The notes: generated by a model from the sequence alone, not told the origin. Shown: positions 10,472-23,251, counted from the stretch's first letter. The stretch: 64,000 bases of DNA from Calycina herbarum (GCA_001414485.1 LLEY01000058.1:186001-250000); one strand, 5' to 3'. A program made the numbers and translations.

Positions 10472-10947
10472 AGTGGAAGTAATAAGTCCGTCCATTTGTA
10501 AATTTTATCCTAGGAGGGACTAGACCGAAATAAAAAGGTCTCAAATAGTCGTTGCGAAACTTGGCTCCAGAATTTCAAGAGCTGCATTATTCAGAGTTTA
10601 CTACCCCTGAGCCCGGTCTTGAATGGGCATGTCGAACACGAAGTTTTGTTGCACTTCCCTCTCGGTACGCACGCGAGGTCCCTCTTCTTGTTCTTCGAAA
10701 CCAAGCATCGCTTCCCAACCGAGCTGTTGGCAAGGACAGCCAGTTCAAGGCTCAGAGTACCTTGCACCAGAAATAATGGGTCTTCATCTTGATTCGATCG
10801 ACAATGAGGGTCAGCTATGTCCAGGTAATTCTTTCTATCATTATCATCATTCTCATTCAAGGGAAACGTTGTAATGGTTCCATTTTTGCTTGACCATGCG
10901 GCATTTCTTGATTATTAGTACTACATTGAGCGATTTCTTCCATCCTT
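10472..10947. other. Intergenic
   Basis: DNA between the hAT element and the 3' end of the splicing-factor gene. It has short overlapping frames on both strands, none with recognisable protein character. Confidence 0.4.
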
Positions 10948-12630
10948 TCATAAATCATAATTCCCCACCTCAAAGGCCTCTGTATTGTAGAAAAGGGCGG
11001 ATATGTTGTTACCGTTGAACAACCGTCCTTCAAGGGCATTCACGGCCCGTAAACCAGAAAGCTGATTCGTAAATTTGACAAAAACCTTTGGTTTCTCGCC
11101 ATGTCGATCGATGTAGACTCGTTCTACACGGCCATACTATATTCATATTAGTATAAAGAAATCCAATCGTTTGTCCAGGGGCAAAGAAAAAATACCTTCT
11201 CATCACACTCCTCACCAATTTCCTGCATCAGTCCACCATCTCCAGAACCTTCAACCTCCTCATCGAGATTCATACCATCAACCATTCCCCGCAACACAAT
11301 GACCTCGGACATGGGACCAAATTTACCAGCTTCAGAATCCTTTTCAGGGACATTCTTTTTGCCTCCGATGATTTTCCCGCGTCCACCGGGGGGATCACGG
11401 AATCCACCACCTTCGGCATCTGATTTCTTCTTTCGTTTCTCGATCTGAACACGTAAGGGGTTGACGATACCAGAACCATCTGCACCCAAACCAGTTCCTT
11501 TGCTCCAACCATATTTAGACATGAGACGTTCGGCGAAGCCTTTTTGACCGGGACGAAGAGAGCGGGGAGCTTCATCGTCTTGTGGAATTTCGTCATCCTC
11601 TTCGGGTTCGGCGGCAAGTGCTTTTTCAAGTTCTGCTTCTGATGCTGGAAGTTCGCTGGGGGCTGCTGGGAGATTGTAGCGGACTGGGGCGCGTGATACT
11701 ATGCCTACTGTTTCGACAGGAACCGCTCGCGGTGGCGAAGGGGGAGGTAGAGGCTGATTTTGTAATTGAGCCGGGCTTTTGGGTCTCGAATCGTCGAGCA
11801 GCTTTCGTGGAGGCGAGTCCATAGGGGGTGGAGCGAAGGAGTAGTTGGAGGGAGGTGCAAGTTGACCTGAGTTCTGTTAGTAAACTCCCCAATATTGAAA
11901 AAGGACAGTCCCATACTCTTCATTTGCGGGCGGTAATCTTCCTCGTCACTATCCTTCTCGCTTTCCGATTTTCTAGCCATCCTATGCGCGTATAGCCTGT
12001 CTTTCCATTCTCTTATTTCGCGTATCTTCTCATCGCTGTGTTTGTATTCCTCGTAATTATTCGGCCTTGCTGGATCATAAATATCGTCCCAATCCTGAAC
12101 GGCGACATGTTCTTCTCTATGTTTGTTCTTTCTCCTCTTACGACCCCCTCTTTGGCGCTTCTCCCCACCGCCATAAAACCCGTTCACATCATCATCATCT
12201 CCTGTCGCAGTCCAATCAGCTAGAGTGTTTTTCGCGGCTGGTCTTGCTGCTGCTGGAGGTTGTGGTTTTGAAGTTGTTGGGGCATTCCCGGGGTTTTCTG
12301 ATGGCAGAGGAGCTTTTGGAAATTGGGATTTCGGCTTGGGCTTTTGCGCCAACTGAGGTCGTTTGGTGGGTTGGAATCGCAGGGTTGCTAAACGCAAAAG
12401 CGCCAAGGTGAGTAATTGGTTTATAGGTTTCAGAGATATAATGATATACCAGCGTCTATTTGAGGTTTCTTCGCGGAAGCATCGTCTATTGACTCCGAGG
12501 TTCCAGTCTTGAAGACAACTGGTCCTCGAGAGACACTTGCGGCTGTTGTAGTCGCACCAGGGTCTAGCAGATTGGCGTACAGAGAGAGACCAGCTCTAGG
12601 AGCAGGCGACGAGTTTGAGGGGTTCGACAT
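10948..12630 (-). CDS. SPF45/RBM17-like splicing factor (G-patch plus RRM/UHM)
   Basis: Four exons: 12630-12450, 12387-11917, 11866-11196 and 11136-10948, giving 503 residues with all joins in frame. The N-terminus (GLSLYANLLDP) is like other SPF45 proteins. A Lys/Arg-rich segment and an acidic region (DWDDIYDPARPNNYEEYK) follow. A G-patch lies around residue 310 (FAERLMSKYGWSKGTGLG, then GIVNPL). The C-terminus is a U2AF-homology RRM (VIVLRGMVD, YGRVERVYID, VFVKFTNQLSGLRAVNALEGRLFNGN). Family members act in the early spliceosome and 3' splice-site choice in the nucleus. The start at 12630 was chosen because the family begins this way; an open frame continues upstream but does not look coding. 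It is divergent from the acyl-CoA synthetase gene. Confidence 0.92.
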
Positions 12631-13022
12631 GTTGTAGAGGGGGGTTGAACGAGGTTGAACTTGCCTTTTCCAGCCTTGCTTGAGAAGACTGGTGAGGCTA
12701 TGATGCCCTGGTGGCCCACTAAATCGGCTCGAAATCGGAGGGCGCCACAAAACCGGGGCCGTTCCGCTACGACTCCGAAGCGGGCGATAAGACTCGGGAA
12801 GTGAAGCTAAAACGAGCAAGTGTCTGTCACGTCACCGGGCTAATACAGAATTTGGAACGCCTCTTAAGTCTCCTTCTCCAGTATCTATTTCAAGTTGTAA
12901 AAGCGTTGCAAGTTGTTTTTAGTTCATTCCCGAGTTCCCTAAATCGATTTCTTTTCTTGGCTCATTGTATACCTTGTTGTACATCAATTCTTACTTCTTC
13001 CACCCGCCAAAGTCCTCTCCTA
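12631..13022. promoter_or_regulatory. Shared promoter region of two divergent genes
   Basis: 392 bp separate the start codons of the SPF45-like and Pcs60-like genes. It must hold both promoters and 5' leaders. No clear TATA box is seen. The right half is pyrimidine-rich, like many fungal leaders. Confidence 0.6.
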
Positions 13023-14638
13023 ATGGCTACCACCCTCTCCAATTCCTTCTCCTCGGGGGACAATTCAACCGCTGTCATTATCCCCAGCAAGACCCAACCC
13101 CTCATCGTCTCCTATAAAGCCCTCTCTGCCGAAGTCCTCTCTTTTCAAAAGAAACTCGCAAAACTCGGTCTCACCCCCGAGGCCGCTGTCTCAATCGCTC
13201 TCCCAAATACATACGAATTCATTGTTGCATTTCTTGCTAGCGCCTGGCAAAGAGGAATTGCGGCTCCTCTCAACTCGGCATACAAACAGGAGGAATTCGA
13301 ATTCTACATTGATGATCTGAAGTCTGCCGTGGCTCTTGTGCCAAAAGGCTCGTTTCAGAAAGATGGACCTGCGGTGAGAGCAGCGAGAAAATACCAGGCT
13401 GCCATTGCAGAATGCTATTGGAATGGACAAGAAGTGGTATTGGACGTTAAGGATGAGGGGAAGTTGAAGGGAAAAGGCAACCAAAAGGTCGAGCAGGCTC
13501 AACCAGATGATATCGCCCTCGTCCTCCACACCAGTGGTACCACTGGCCGACCCAAGGCCGTACCATTGACGCACCGAAACCTCACTCGGACAATGAAGAA
13601 TATCAAGGATACATACAAGCTCACACCAGCTGACCGTACTATGCTTGTTATGCCACTATTCCACGTCCATGGTCTCCTTGCCGGTTTCTTAGCACCACTT
13701 TACTCTGGAGGATCAGTTGTGGTACCCCTCAAATTCTCTGCTTCCGAATTCTGGGATGACTTTATCACTCACAAAGCCAATTGGTATACTGCCGTACCAA
13801 CAATCCACCAAATTCTCCTCAAGAACCCACCTCCTTCCACAAAACCCAACATACGTTTTATCAGATCATGTTCTTCCCCTCTATCACCAACCATTTTCCA
13901 CCAGCTAGAAGAAGCCTACAATGCACCAGTTCTCGAAGCCTATGCCATGACTGAAGCCTCGCATCAAATGACTTCAAATCCTCTTCCACCAGGAAAACGG
14001 CAACCCGGGAGCGTCGGTATTGGTCAAGGCGTCGAAATTGCCATTATCGACCAGGAAGGGAACAAGGTACCTCAAGGCTCGGAGGCAGAGATCTGTATTC
14101 GTGGTGAGAATGTCACCAAGGGATATTTGAACAATCCCGAAGCCAACAAGACTGCCTTCACCAAAGATGGATACTTTAGAACTGGTGATCAAGGAAAGCA
14201 AGATAAGGATGGATATGTGATTATCACCGGAAGAATCAAGGAATTGATCAACAAAGGTGGTGAGAAGATCAGTCCTATCGAACTCGACAATGTTCTTGCG
14301 CGGCATCCCAAGATTAGCGAAGCTGTCAGTTTTGCTATCCCCGATGAGATGTTTGGACAAGAAGTTGCTGTCGCAATTGTGCCAAAGAGTGGACAGAACT
14401 TGAGTGAGAAAGAATTGAGAGATTGGATTTCCGAAAAGGTTGCTAAATTCAAGATTCCTAAGAAGGTATATTATCTCCTGCAAATAATCGCACACCTCGC
14501 AGTAGTTCTCAGACTGATTTTGAAATTATTTAGATTTACTTCACGGACAACATGCCCAAGACAGCCACAGGAAAGATTCAGCGCCGCATTGTAGCCGATA
14601 CAATGATGAAGCAGGACGTTCCAAAGGCAAAACTCTAA
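13023..14638 (+). CDS. pcs60: Peroxisomal acyl-CoA/oxalyl-CoA synthetase (Pcs60 type)
   Basis: Two exons: 13023-14465 and 14534-14638, giving 515 residues. It is an ANL-superfamily AMP-binding enzyme. Visible motifs are the P-loop-like LHTSGTTGRPKAVPLTH near residues 168-184, LPLFHVHGL-type MPLFHVHG, YAMTEASHQM, the YFRTGDQG motif and the hinge GRIKELINKGGEKISP. The last exon supplies the catalytic lysine region (NMPKTATGKIQRR). The protein ends AKL, a type 1 peroxisomal targeting signal. Yeast Pcs60 and plant AAE3 relatives activate oxalate to oxalyl-CoA; that substrate is inferred from family resemblance. The open frame continues upstream to 12801, but that part looks like leader. The ATG at 13023 fits the family N-terminus. 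Confidence 0.92.
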
Positions 14639-15239
14639 GCCTCTTTACTGTACACCTATGAACCCCCCACCCCGAAATACCTCATACAGGATAAGCCAGG
14701 CTGCTATGCTATAATTGATCTCCACAAAAACCTGATCTTGATAGATTTATGATTGAAGATATGAAATGTATGTTCCTTGATGACGTTGAATGGTTGGATG
14801 GTAGATAGACTTCTTTTGCAAATGAACTTCATACCAATCTTGTTTTCTCTCCCTTTCCCTACACGCCCACTTTCTCTCTACTCTCGCTGAAAATTAGAAA
14901 TTCTTGGTTTGGGGGTTTTTCAAAATGAAGCTAAAAGTTCAATCCCCGTTCTCTTTCTGTTGACAAACAATCCAGGGATCCCGAGTGGTTCCTCCCTCCT
15001 AATGGAGCTGCGTAACGATGAAGTCTAGGCGCGGGAATATCGAAGATCACAAAGTTAATTCAACGAGGAAAACTGGGAGGGAAGCTCCTTCCTCTTTTAC
15101 CTTTTGGTATACAATCCGGGACTTTTCAAAAACTTCCTTGGTTCATCTCTACCTTTAACATCTCAACATCATTCATTTCCGACGGTTCCCCTACGACTGC
15201 GAGCCCCAATCTCGAACGCGGACGCTTGTTGCATCCATA
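14639..15239. other. Intergenic
   Basis: 3' flank of the acyl-CoA synthetase gene and distal upstream DNA of the MHYT gene. No coding or RNA gene is seen. Confidence 0.45.
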
Positions 15240-15565
15240 GTTCGTAGAGGCTTTGCGGCGTCCATTCTTTACTCGCCATATTCTTTGAGACGGAGAATTA
15301 TTGATTGTCCTATTTGTATCTCTCTCCACATCTCCTTCCGCTCATTTCACGACGACTCGACTTTTAGTTACTCTTTTGGAACAGCACCCATTGTTTCCTC
15401 CCGAGTTCGTAGAAGACTTTGCGGCGCCCATTCGTTGCTAGCTGCTATTCCTCCGTCTCGTAATTATCGATTGTCCTATTCGCATCTCTCTGCCCATCTC
15501 CTTCCGCTCATTTCACGACGACTCGACTTTTGGTTGCTCTTTTGGAACAGCACTCGTTCTGGATT
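15240..15565. repeat. Tandem duplication of about 165 bp in the MHYT gene leader
   Basis: Copy 1 is about 15240-15404 and copy 2 about 15405-15565. Both start GTTCGTAGA and share GCGGCG(T/C)CCATTC. Both also share ATTGTCCTATT, a long near-identical block around CTTCCGCTCATTTCACGACG, and CTCTTTTGGAACAGCAC. Divergence is moderate, with substitutions and small indels. The duplication ends about 230 bp before the MHYT start codon, so it lies in the promoter or 5' leader. Confidence 0.8.
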
Positions 15566-15796
15566 TGGATATCCAAAACAGTCTTTTCTGAAAGCACCCT
15601 TCTTGGTAAGTGTTGGATTGTTCGAGATTTCTTTGAACTTAACTGACCGAAGACAGTTTTTTGTAGCACATACCTCGAACCTATCGCCACGAATATACAC
15701 TTCCTCCATTCCTCCCTGCTATCGAATACATAATTAAAACTGCAAGACACGACTTCATGCTTGAAAGGGTTCACTCTTTCCTCGAAATAACCAGCA

Positions 15797-18462
15797 ATGT
15801 TGCACACTGGCCCCAATGCAACGGCTTCCAACATAAACATTACGCCATTCATGTCAAGCAACTTGACCTCTTTGGAAGGGCATATCGTTGCTAAGTCCTT
15901 CAATCCCGGATACATGATTCTCTCTTTTTTGATTAGCTATGTTGGAGCTTGGACGGCCATGGAACTTATCCATATGAGAACCTCTTGTAAAGGACGTTAC
16001 AATTGGTAAGTGGTAGATTCGGAGTAGGCGAGACGAAGTTAATTATGGTCCAGGTTTATTCTTATAGCCGCCTCGATATTGATGGGTGGCATAGCAACTT
16101 GGTGTATGCACTTTATAGGACTCCATGCGATAATTCTCGGAGGAGGCGAATCCGAAATCCAAATCGCCTATAGCTCTAGATTTACCGCGCTCTCCTTTTT
16201 CGTTCCTATGTTTGTTCTGATGATCGCATTTTGGACTGTTGGTTCGAATGAGAAAGTGAATACAATCCGTGTGTGCTTGGGCGGAACACTGGCAGGCTTG
16301 GGATTTTGTGCCACGAATTACTTGGGACAAGCTGGAATCTCGAATTACGTGTGTTTATATGTTGTTGGCCTCGTCATTGCTTCGGCCATCGTATCCGTCC
16401 TTTCAAGTATTGCAGCCCTTGGAATGTTGTTTCACTTTCGATCGGCGTGGAAGATCTTTTGGTGGAAGCGGGCCTGCTCTGCTGGCATATTCTCGATTGG
16501 GATTTCGGCTGCAAATTGGTTCAGCATTTGTGGCACAGAGTTTCGGTTGAAGAACGTCGATAAGAGTCTCACGAGTAATCGAACGACAACTGTTACAGTA
16601 GTCGTGGTTATAGCACTGGTATGTTGGGATATATTTTCCTCCTGGTCGTCGGCTAACCCCAACAGTCTGTTTTCGGATGTCTAGCCTTTGTTGGCATCGC
16701 GGTCCTTGCTCAGACACAGAAGACCCAGACTGCAAATCGTGCTGAACAGGTTGTCCTTGCTGCAGCTATATTCGACAAAGATGATAGGATTTTGGTCACC
16801 CCAAATGGTCTTTTACCCAACAGAAAAGTTACACAGCAGTTTCTTGAACGGGTATGCTTCATGATGCTTCAGCCTTCATGGAAGTTTGAGTTGGCTAATC
16901 CCCGTTAGTCTTTCAATGATGTGTTTACTGCTTCTCATCCAGTGTTCCTGTGGATTTTTAGAACCACCCACTACTGGCAAGGCATCTATAACCTTGTGGG
17001 TCCAATGAGAAAACACATTGATGGTGCTGGTCTTGCACATGGCCACATCCGGTCGAAATCCCAGGCAAACCTTTTGACCGAAGACGGTGAACCTGTTGAA
17101 GAATATGCCATCATTTTTCGAGAGTTGTTCTGTATTGCGGCATGCGACCTGGCGAGTAGCCTTAACAGGAATTTGACCGAGATGGGTATCTTGTACGAAG
17201 AAATCACAAACACTGGACGCAAGCCGCCAAGTCCCAAACGAAGGAAGAGTCTTGCAACTTTGGTTACTCGAGGAAAGCAAGCGCAAATCGATGCAGAGCG
17301 TGCGACTGTTGCTCCTGGTGGCGAGGTGCTTGGAAAGGGACAGCTACTTTTTCTGGTAAGCAAAGCCGACCGAGTAGAAGCACAGAACCTTGTTGCTGCT
17401 GGTTATCGTTTCGCGCAAAGAGAGGTTATCCTCCCTTTTCTGGCAGGCAGTCTCCAGATTGGCCATCATGATATTAGCCGCCACCTTAACTTGATGATTG
17501 ACTACATCGGGGACTCGCACATTCTCGATCCCGGCGTACATATATGTTGTTTTGCTATCCGAGCTTCGATCGGCTCGGGGTTCGATGTTCTCGCACGGAG
17601 AGATGCGAAAAATCTCTTGCCAACGATGCAGGTTGCTCTTGAAAAATTGGAGGATTCTCACTTGGATTATTTCAAAACCCTGTCGATGCAAAGTGTTGCG
17701 CAAACCATGAAGGTCTTCAACAAGGCCTCGAAACCAGCCAATAAAGACGAAAAGCTGCGAGCCTTTGCCAAAGTGATGCTAACAACACTCGAAGCATTGA
17801 AAGACGAGATAGATGACCCTTTCTTCAACGATGCTCAGCTTATTGCCACTCCAATCGAAGCACCTTGTCGTGGAGCGGCCGAAAACAGTACCACAAGCAC
17901 GGCACTTCTCATAACCTACAAGATCATTGTCCCCATCCACGCTCGAGCACCCGGCAAGAAATTGCAATTCGTCCCACTGAACTTGTTCAGAACCCAACAA
18001 CGTGTATACCCCAACTCGCCCGATCACGCGATATTCGCACGAGAAAGTTACCGTTTATTCTCCAAGATCCTGGACTTGAGCGAGATTGACATGGATACCG
18101 CGGACGTGATGCCGAGCTCCAGGAGCAAATTTTCCTTCCGGAAGACGTTTGGACCTAAGCGGAGAACCAGGTCGAGGGCCGGGGAAACGACGGATGAGTC
18201 GGAGACTGGGACTGAGGTGGGGTCGCATCTGATGCCGGGGAAGTTCTGGGGGAAGGCTAGGAGTACGAAGGGTGGGAGTGAGGAGCGGGGACTTATGGGT
18301 GAGATGGAGGGGGGACCGGGTCCAAATAATACTAGTGGGAATGATGGGATTCCGATGAAGAGTTTGGAGAAGAAGAAGGTTGTTGACGAGGGGGAGAAGA
18401 AGACTTATCTTGATGAGATGTTTGCGATCACTATTAAGACTAAGGAGGGGGCTAGGGTTTGA
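15797..18462 (+). CDS. MHYT-domain integral membrane protein
   Basis: Four exons: 15797-16005, 16054-16618, 16666-16851 and 16909-18462, giving 837 residues with all phases consistent. The first 270 residues hold about seven membrane segments. MHYT-type signatures occur within or beside them: MELIHMRT, WCMHFIGL and CATNYLGQ. MHYT modules are proposed to bind a metal (copper) and sense O2, CO or NO in bacteria. The fungal role is unknown. The rest is a long cytoplasmic region with a Lys/Arg-rich patch (KPPSPKRRKS) and a basic-acidic, Gly-rich, low-complexity tail. I see no GGDEF, EAL or kinase domain, unlike bacterial relatives. A duplicated leader lies upstream. Confidence 0.88.
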
Positions 18463-18999
18463 GTGGAGCTCGGTATGGTGGGGGTGGGGTTGTGTTGGAG
18501 AGGTGTGTGGGTGTTTGTATAGATTGGGATTGTTAGGAAGGGAGTAATTGGATTGAGGTGAGGAGGTAGGCATAGGAAGAAATTGGAAATTGAGGGGGAA
18601 TGGTTTCGGATTGTCCTAGGAAATATAATTATGGATTGTCTACCTTGAATCAAATGTCTTGCCTCGATTCGTGAATTCTTTTTTTTTTTTGGAGTCACGT
18701 GTTTACTTTCATCGGCTCGCAGGTTCGTAGGTACTTACTAGCCCTCGTTAGGATAATTCAAGAAAATTTTCCCAAACACTTAAAACAACCTAGGACTATT
18801 ATTGCAGGAGTTTTGGGACAATCAAGTTCTAATATAGTTCCACCATGATAGCTCTAATCCCCCGCGGTTTATTTATTTACTGCCGCTTTTAATGTCCACC
18901 ACGAGATCGGCCTCGTATTTGACCGAGTCTACATCCGATCCCATGGGGCCATTGAAATGAGAGACGTCCGCTCTCGACATATAACTCCACCATCTAATC
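18463..18999. other. Intergenic
   Basis: 3' flank of the MHYT gene (first 100 bp G-rich and T-rich on the plus strand), then the upstream region of the Zn2Cys6 gene. Nothing else is seen. Confidence 0.45.
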
Positions 19000-21177
19000 A
19001 TGGCATCCATTATCTCACTGCAATCGGAGAATGGCACGGGGTGTATATTCCCTTCGAGGGTTCCAATCGCCTGCGAACCTTGTAGGACAAACAAGACAAA
19101 ATGCCGACCTTCTGGCAGAGAGGCAATATGCAAACGGTGTTTCCGGATCGGGCTTGATTGTATTGTTAGATCTGATAGGCATCCCAAAAGAAAGGGCAGA
19201 ACAGGGTTGAAGTTTGTGTGCTTCCGCAATTTAAATGAATTTTGCTCATGCGTCGATAGACAAGCTCCGGATTTCGACAAAACTCCAAGATCATCGTCTC
19301 ATTCTACCCCCGCTTCACAGAACCAAGCTTCGCTTGACTACTTCTTAGATCTCCCGGCTTTGGAGTATCCGGATGTTATTGATGAGGTTGCAATGCTTGG
19401 GAGGAACCACGAGGCGAGTTTCGATGAAGTTTTCCCAGTGCAAGAGGAGAACATCTCAAAAGATAGGCTGCCAGATCCATCCTCGTATCCATATAATGCT
19501 GCGTCTCAAAAAAAAGTTCCAACAAGCGTACCCAGTATAATTCAGCAGAGAGGTCTTAGTCTAGAAAGAGCGAAGGAACTTTTTTCTTCATTTCGCGATA
19601 TGAGCATCTTCTTCCCATTTGTAGTCGTACCCCGGGCAGCTTCCGTACAATCGATGGCGAGAGACAAGCCCTTTTTACTGCTGGCATTACTTACTGCAGC
19701 TTCATGTACCGATGTTGAGCTACACCATCAGCTAGATCATGAGTTTCGACGAGTTCTGGGCCTCAAAGTCGTCGCTGACAGCCAAAGAAGTCTCGATTTT
19801 CTACAAGGTCTTCTAGTCCATCTTTCATGGTAACTGTCTTCTGTGAATGTTCAAAATTGATATGGATGTTTAATGTTCATAGGTATCCCACATATCTCAA
19901 GCTTCGCCAGCAGCAAGTGTCCATGTACACGAGTCTCGCTGTTAGTATTGCTTCGGACCTTGGCTTGAACCAGCACTCACATTCGGCACTTCCTTTCGAT
20001 TATACGGCTGGTGATTTTCTGAGTTTGGAGGCGCAGCGCGCCTTCCTTGGATGTTATTATATTTCCTCGTCGTGAGTAATGCTCATTTCTGAGATGAACT
20101 CGCTAACTATACTTCTACAGAATTTCTGATATCTATGCTAAACCCAATTCCCTCAAGTATGACGAGAATCTTCGACAGTATGGAGAAAACTTGAAGGGTG
20201 TTTGTGAATATCCGAGTGATATACTTCTTCTACCAATTGTTGAGTCACAAAATATATGTGATCGATTCAGAGATTCTCAACACCCAAAAGCTTCAGTGGG
20301 AGAGTCATACTCCCTTCCGTTTGATTCAGAGACCATCGGAGGTGCTTTGCAATACGAAATAGACACTTGGAGAATTTCCTTGCCTGACGAAGTCGCACTC
20401 TCGCGTTAGTAGCCCACTTTTGTCTTTCAAAAAGTAGCTAACACCTCCTCAGCAGACATCATGTTAATGTCGCACTTCATGAATTGTATAATCTACAGCC
20501 ACGAACTCATGCTAGTTCGACCAAGCAAACGCCAATTTTCATGGATCTCATCTAGCAAAACCCATCTCTCTATCTCAGATCTCAAAATATGTCTCTCCAG
20601 CGCCAAGAAATTCCTTGAATTCTTGTTATCTTTACCGCTTTCCCAATTCAATTATCTGACATGTATACTTTGGGGAAGAGTGATACAAGTTATTGTAGTC
20701 CTATCCAGACTCTCGTTCCCGATACCGAAACAACCAAACTGGGATGCGAATGATGCGAGAGAGTATGCTCCTTTAGGAATGTATCTTGATTGTTTATGTT
20801 ATAGACTGGGAAACTTGTCGAAAACTAGGGAGGTCGATGGAGAGGTTCCGCCACTTCCTGATGGTCCGTTTATTTTCAAGATGGTGTTGGAGAGGTTGAA
20901 GGAGTCTCATGAACGGAGAGTTTCTCATTGCGTCGCTACCTCGTTATCGACGAATACTCACGATATCGGGATTATGAATATGGACATCGCAAAGGAAAGA
21001 AATCGTTGTCCTATGATGGATCGAAGCTTCACGTCCTTTTTTGATGTTTGGGATTCTTCCAGAGATGATGTTTTGCGCGATTTGGATTCTTCACAGAATG
21101 CGATTGTAAATCCGGCAACCATGGGGTATCATGATATTTGGGCGACAATGACGATGGGGTGGGCGGCTCCAGAATGA
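19000..21177 (+). CDS. Zn2Cys6 fungal transcription factor
   Basis: Four exons: 19000-19829, 19883-20071, 20121-20404 and about 20453-21177, giving 675 residues. The DNA-binding zinc cluster is at residues 25-54 (C-x2-C-x6-C-x8-C-x2-C-x6-C: CEPCRTNKTKC, ICKRCFRIGLDC). A basic linker (RHPKRKGR) follows. The middle region (MSIFFPFVVVP, KPFLLLALLTAAS, then SLAVSIASDLGLN and AQRAFLGCYYISS) matches the fungal-specific transcription factor domain. It is a nuclear regulator with unknown targets. Its neighbours (MHYT, BTB) give no pathway hint. The last intron has two possible acceptors three bases apart (CAGCAG). Confidence 0.88.
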
Positions 21178-21339
21178 GGCCGTTCTATTGCTGGAAATCG
21201 CCAACGAGAAAGCATCTAAAAAGTATATGAGATTCTAATTCTGAATACTTGCCAAAAGAAAAGCAATTAAACATCAGGCTCGAGCTGGTATGTACAAACA
21301 ACATCATTCCCAATCTTCCGATGCTTTCAAAAGCCTTTC

Positions 21340-22509
21340 TCATAAGAAGTCTTGAAAGCTCAGACCCTTTTCCTCCCGGCAAATCTCTTCAGCGAAAGCT
21401 GCAAAGTATCCCCAGTCCCCCTTGCCATTTTTCAAATAGCTCATATGCGCACCATCACCGCAAAAGGTCTCGACATGTATACGTTCCAACTTCGGTTTCA
21501 CGTTACAAATGCTCAAGCCTTCATATGGCATTTCTGGCGCTGGCAACAGACCTTGTATTGCCGGATTGTTCGTTAAGGACAACAGTGACCTTGCGCGGCA
21601 ATTTTCCCTCAGGTAAGGGATTGGCGCCATGCAGACATTGTTTCTTAGGCATTTGAGCCATTCTACTGCTTCTGATAGTTCGTGAAATATCCCTTCCAGG
21701 TGCATCAGCCTTCGGTGGTTTATTTTATCTCCAAAGTTAGCAACCAACGATTAGGGCCCTTGCATTGCGCACTCACCGATGATTTTCTCGGGTATCGGGA
21801 AGTTGTCAAGAAAGTCTTTTGGTAAAATCGAAGTGATGTTGTTGGTTGAATTTAGTATGGCAAGCTTCGTGTAGGTCATAAACAACTCCTCTCTTCTGAA
21901 AACCCATGTGATGGCGATCCCTTTGATAATGCATTGCATGAGGAGTTCGTAATTTACACCAGAGCTGATAATAAAACACGGGTTGGGAAATTCATGGAGA
22001 CATTCCAGAGCAGCCGCGTCCTTCAACATTTCCTTTATCCACTGGTCTATTATTGGCGGCCCCACGGAATCATGGACTAGGTATTTGTCGACGATAACTG
22101 CCAAGCTTGTCAATGCTTCCAGTGAGACCGATTTTGGTAGGAGGTTGTACTTTGCATGAACAAGAGTCATCAATATCGCAAAGGAGTGCGGACAGTCCTC
22201 TGGTAGTGGGATAGTCACAGATCCCGTGTTGAGAAGTTCTTGGCCCTCTTGAAACCTTTCCGAGAGCATTGCCCTGAAAACTGGAGAGGCCAGGCGTAGA
22301 TGTTTCGATGATACGTGCATTCGAGTTTCGCTTCTGGTAGCAATGTCTCCTGTTTCTTCGTCATAGAGAACCAAAGTCACATCTCCCTCCGGATCGAAAG
22401 TTTGCACATGAGAAGTCATAAAATTCTCTGTGGTTTGACGTGTTGTTGCGTTTTGAATAGTGGTGAGGCTTTGGATAGGTTGTAAGTTCGCTTGTTCGAG
22501 CACTGTCAA
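21340..22509 (-). CDS. BTB/POZ domain protein
   Basis: Two exons: 22509-21777 and 21728-21340, giving 373 residues. The intron has a GTGAGT donor and a GCTAAC branch point. The BTB/POZ fold lies at about residues 42-150 (GDVTLVLYDEETGDI, MHVSSKHLRLASPVFRAML, VTIPLPEDCPHSFAILM). The C-terminal half is helical and unassigned, with several cysteines. Fungal BTB proteins of this type are numerous and mostly uncharacterised; known BTB proteins act as dimerisation or Cul3-adaptor modules. It is convergent with the Zn2Cys6 gene, only about 160 bp away. Confidence 0.88.
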
Positions 22510-23251
22510 CGGAGCTGGGGCAACGAGTGGTTGTTTCGAGGAGAAACTTGAAAATTGTTTGTGTGCTGATATACTGACATCAAGGAAGACACTCAGGTGA
22601 GAAAAAGTGGTTAATATTCATGGTGGTCACTGGCTGTGAATGGTATTTGGGTTAAGCGAAAATCATAAATTTTTAGGGGTTTAAAAATTAAAGATTACAT
22701 AGTTATTCAGAAATGCTCGTGTCTATGATTCGTTCAGTGTTAAGTTTATGAATAAAACCCTGTCTCGGATCTTTATTCCCTACCATTTCTATATCCCATC
22801 GGCATGCATTTGTTTTTGGTTTCGCTTCTTGATACTCCATCTTCTCAGGTTTCCACAACACATAGTAACTAGTCTTCATACTCAATTCTCGATCGCCTTC
22901 TTTTCACATCTACAGGAACGTAGTACGTAGCGATGCCTCTTTGTTTCCCACATCTGAATTCTTAAATCCGAAAAGTGGGGTTTTCTTCGGAGTTATGGGT
23001 TTCTGTCATACCTCGGAGGAATTTCATTCGTCCGCAGCTTCGTCCGGAATGGAAGATCCCCCTTTTCGAAGTACCGGTCAAATTGAAACCCGTGCTGGGT
23101 GTAGATGGCTAAATCCGCGGATACACAGCAAAACCATGTAAGAAAGTGTAAGAAAGTGTAGTATGTGCATGACGGCTAGCAACATCAACACCAGCACACT
23201 AACAAGTATGGTCAGCGTAAGCACTCGCTTTCCGGTCTCAGGTCAAAGGGA
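22510..23251. other. Intergenic, divergent promoter region
   Basis: Upstream DNA of the BTB and GFA-type genes, with several short frames of no coding character. A direct repeat GTAAGAAAGT occurs twice in tandem at about 23139-23158. Confidence 0.45.

Noticed and set aside
12631..12819. Upstream extension of the SPF45-like frame
   Set aside because: The conserved N-terminus (GLSLYANLLDP) sits just after the ATG at 12630, and the extension has no family resemblance.
12801..13022. N-terminal extension of the acyl-CoA synthetase frame up to 12801
   Set aside because: The extra 74 residues are Leu/Phe-rich, unlike the family. The ATG at 13023 gives the expected start and the upstream part looks like a pyrimidine-rich leader.
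19000..21177. Possible intron around 19216-19259 in the Zn2Cys6 gene
   Set aside because: Removing it (44 bp) shifts the frame into an early stop, so the exon was kept continuous.
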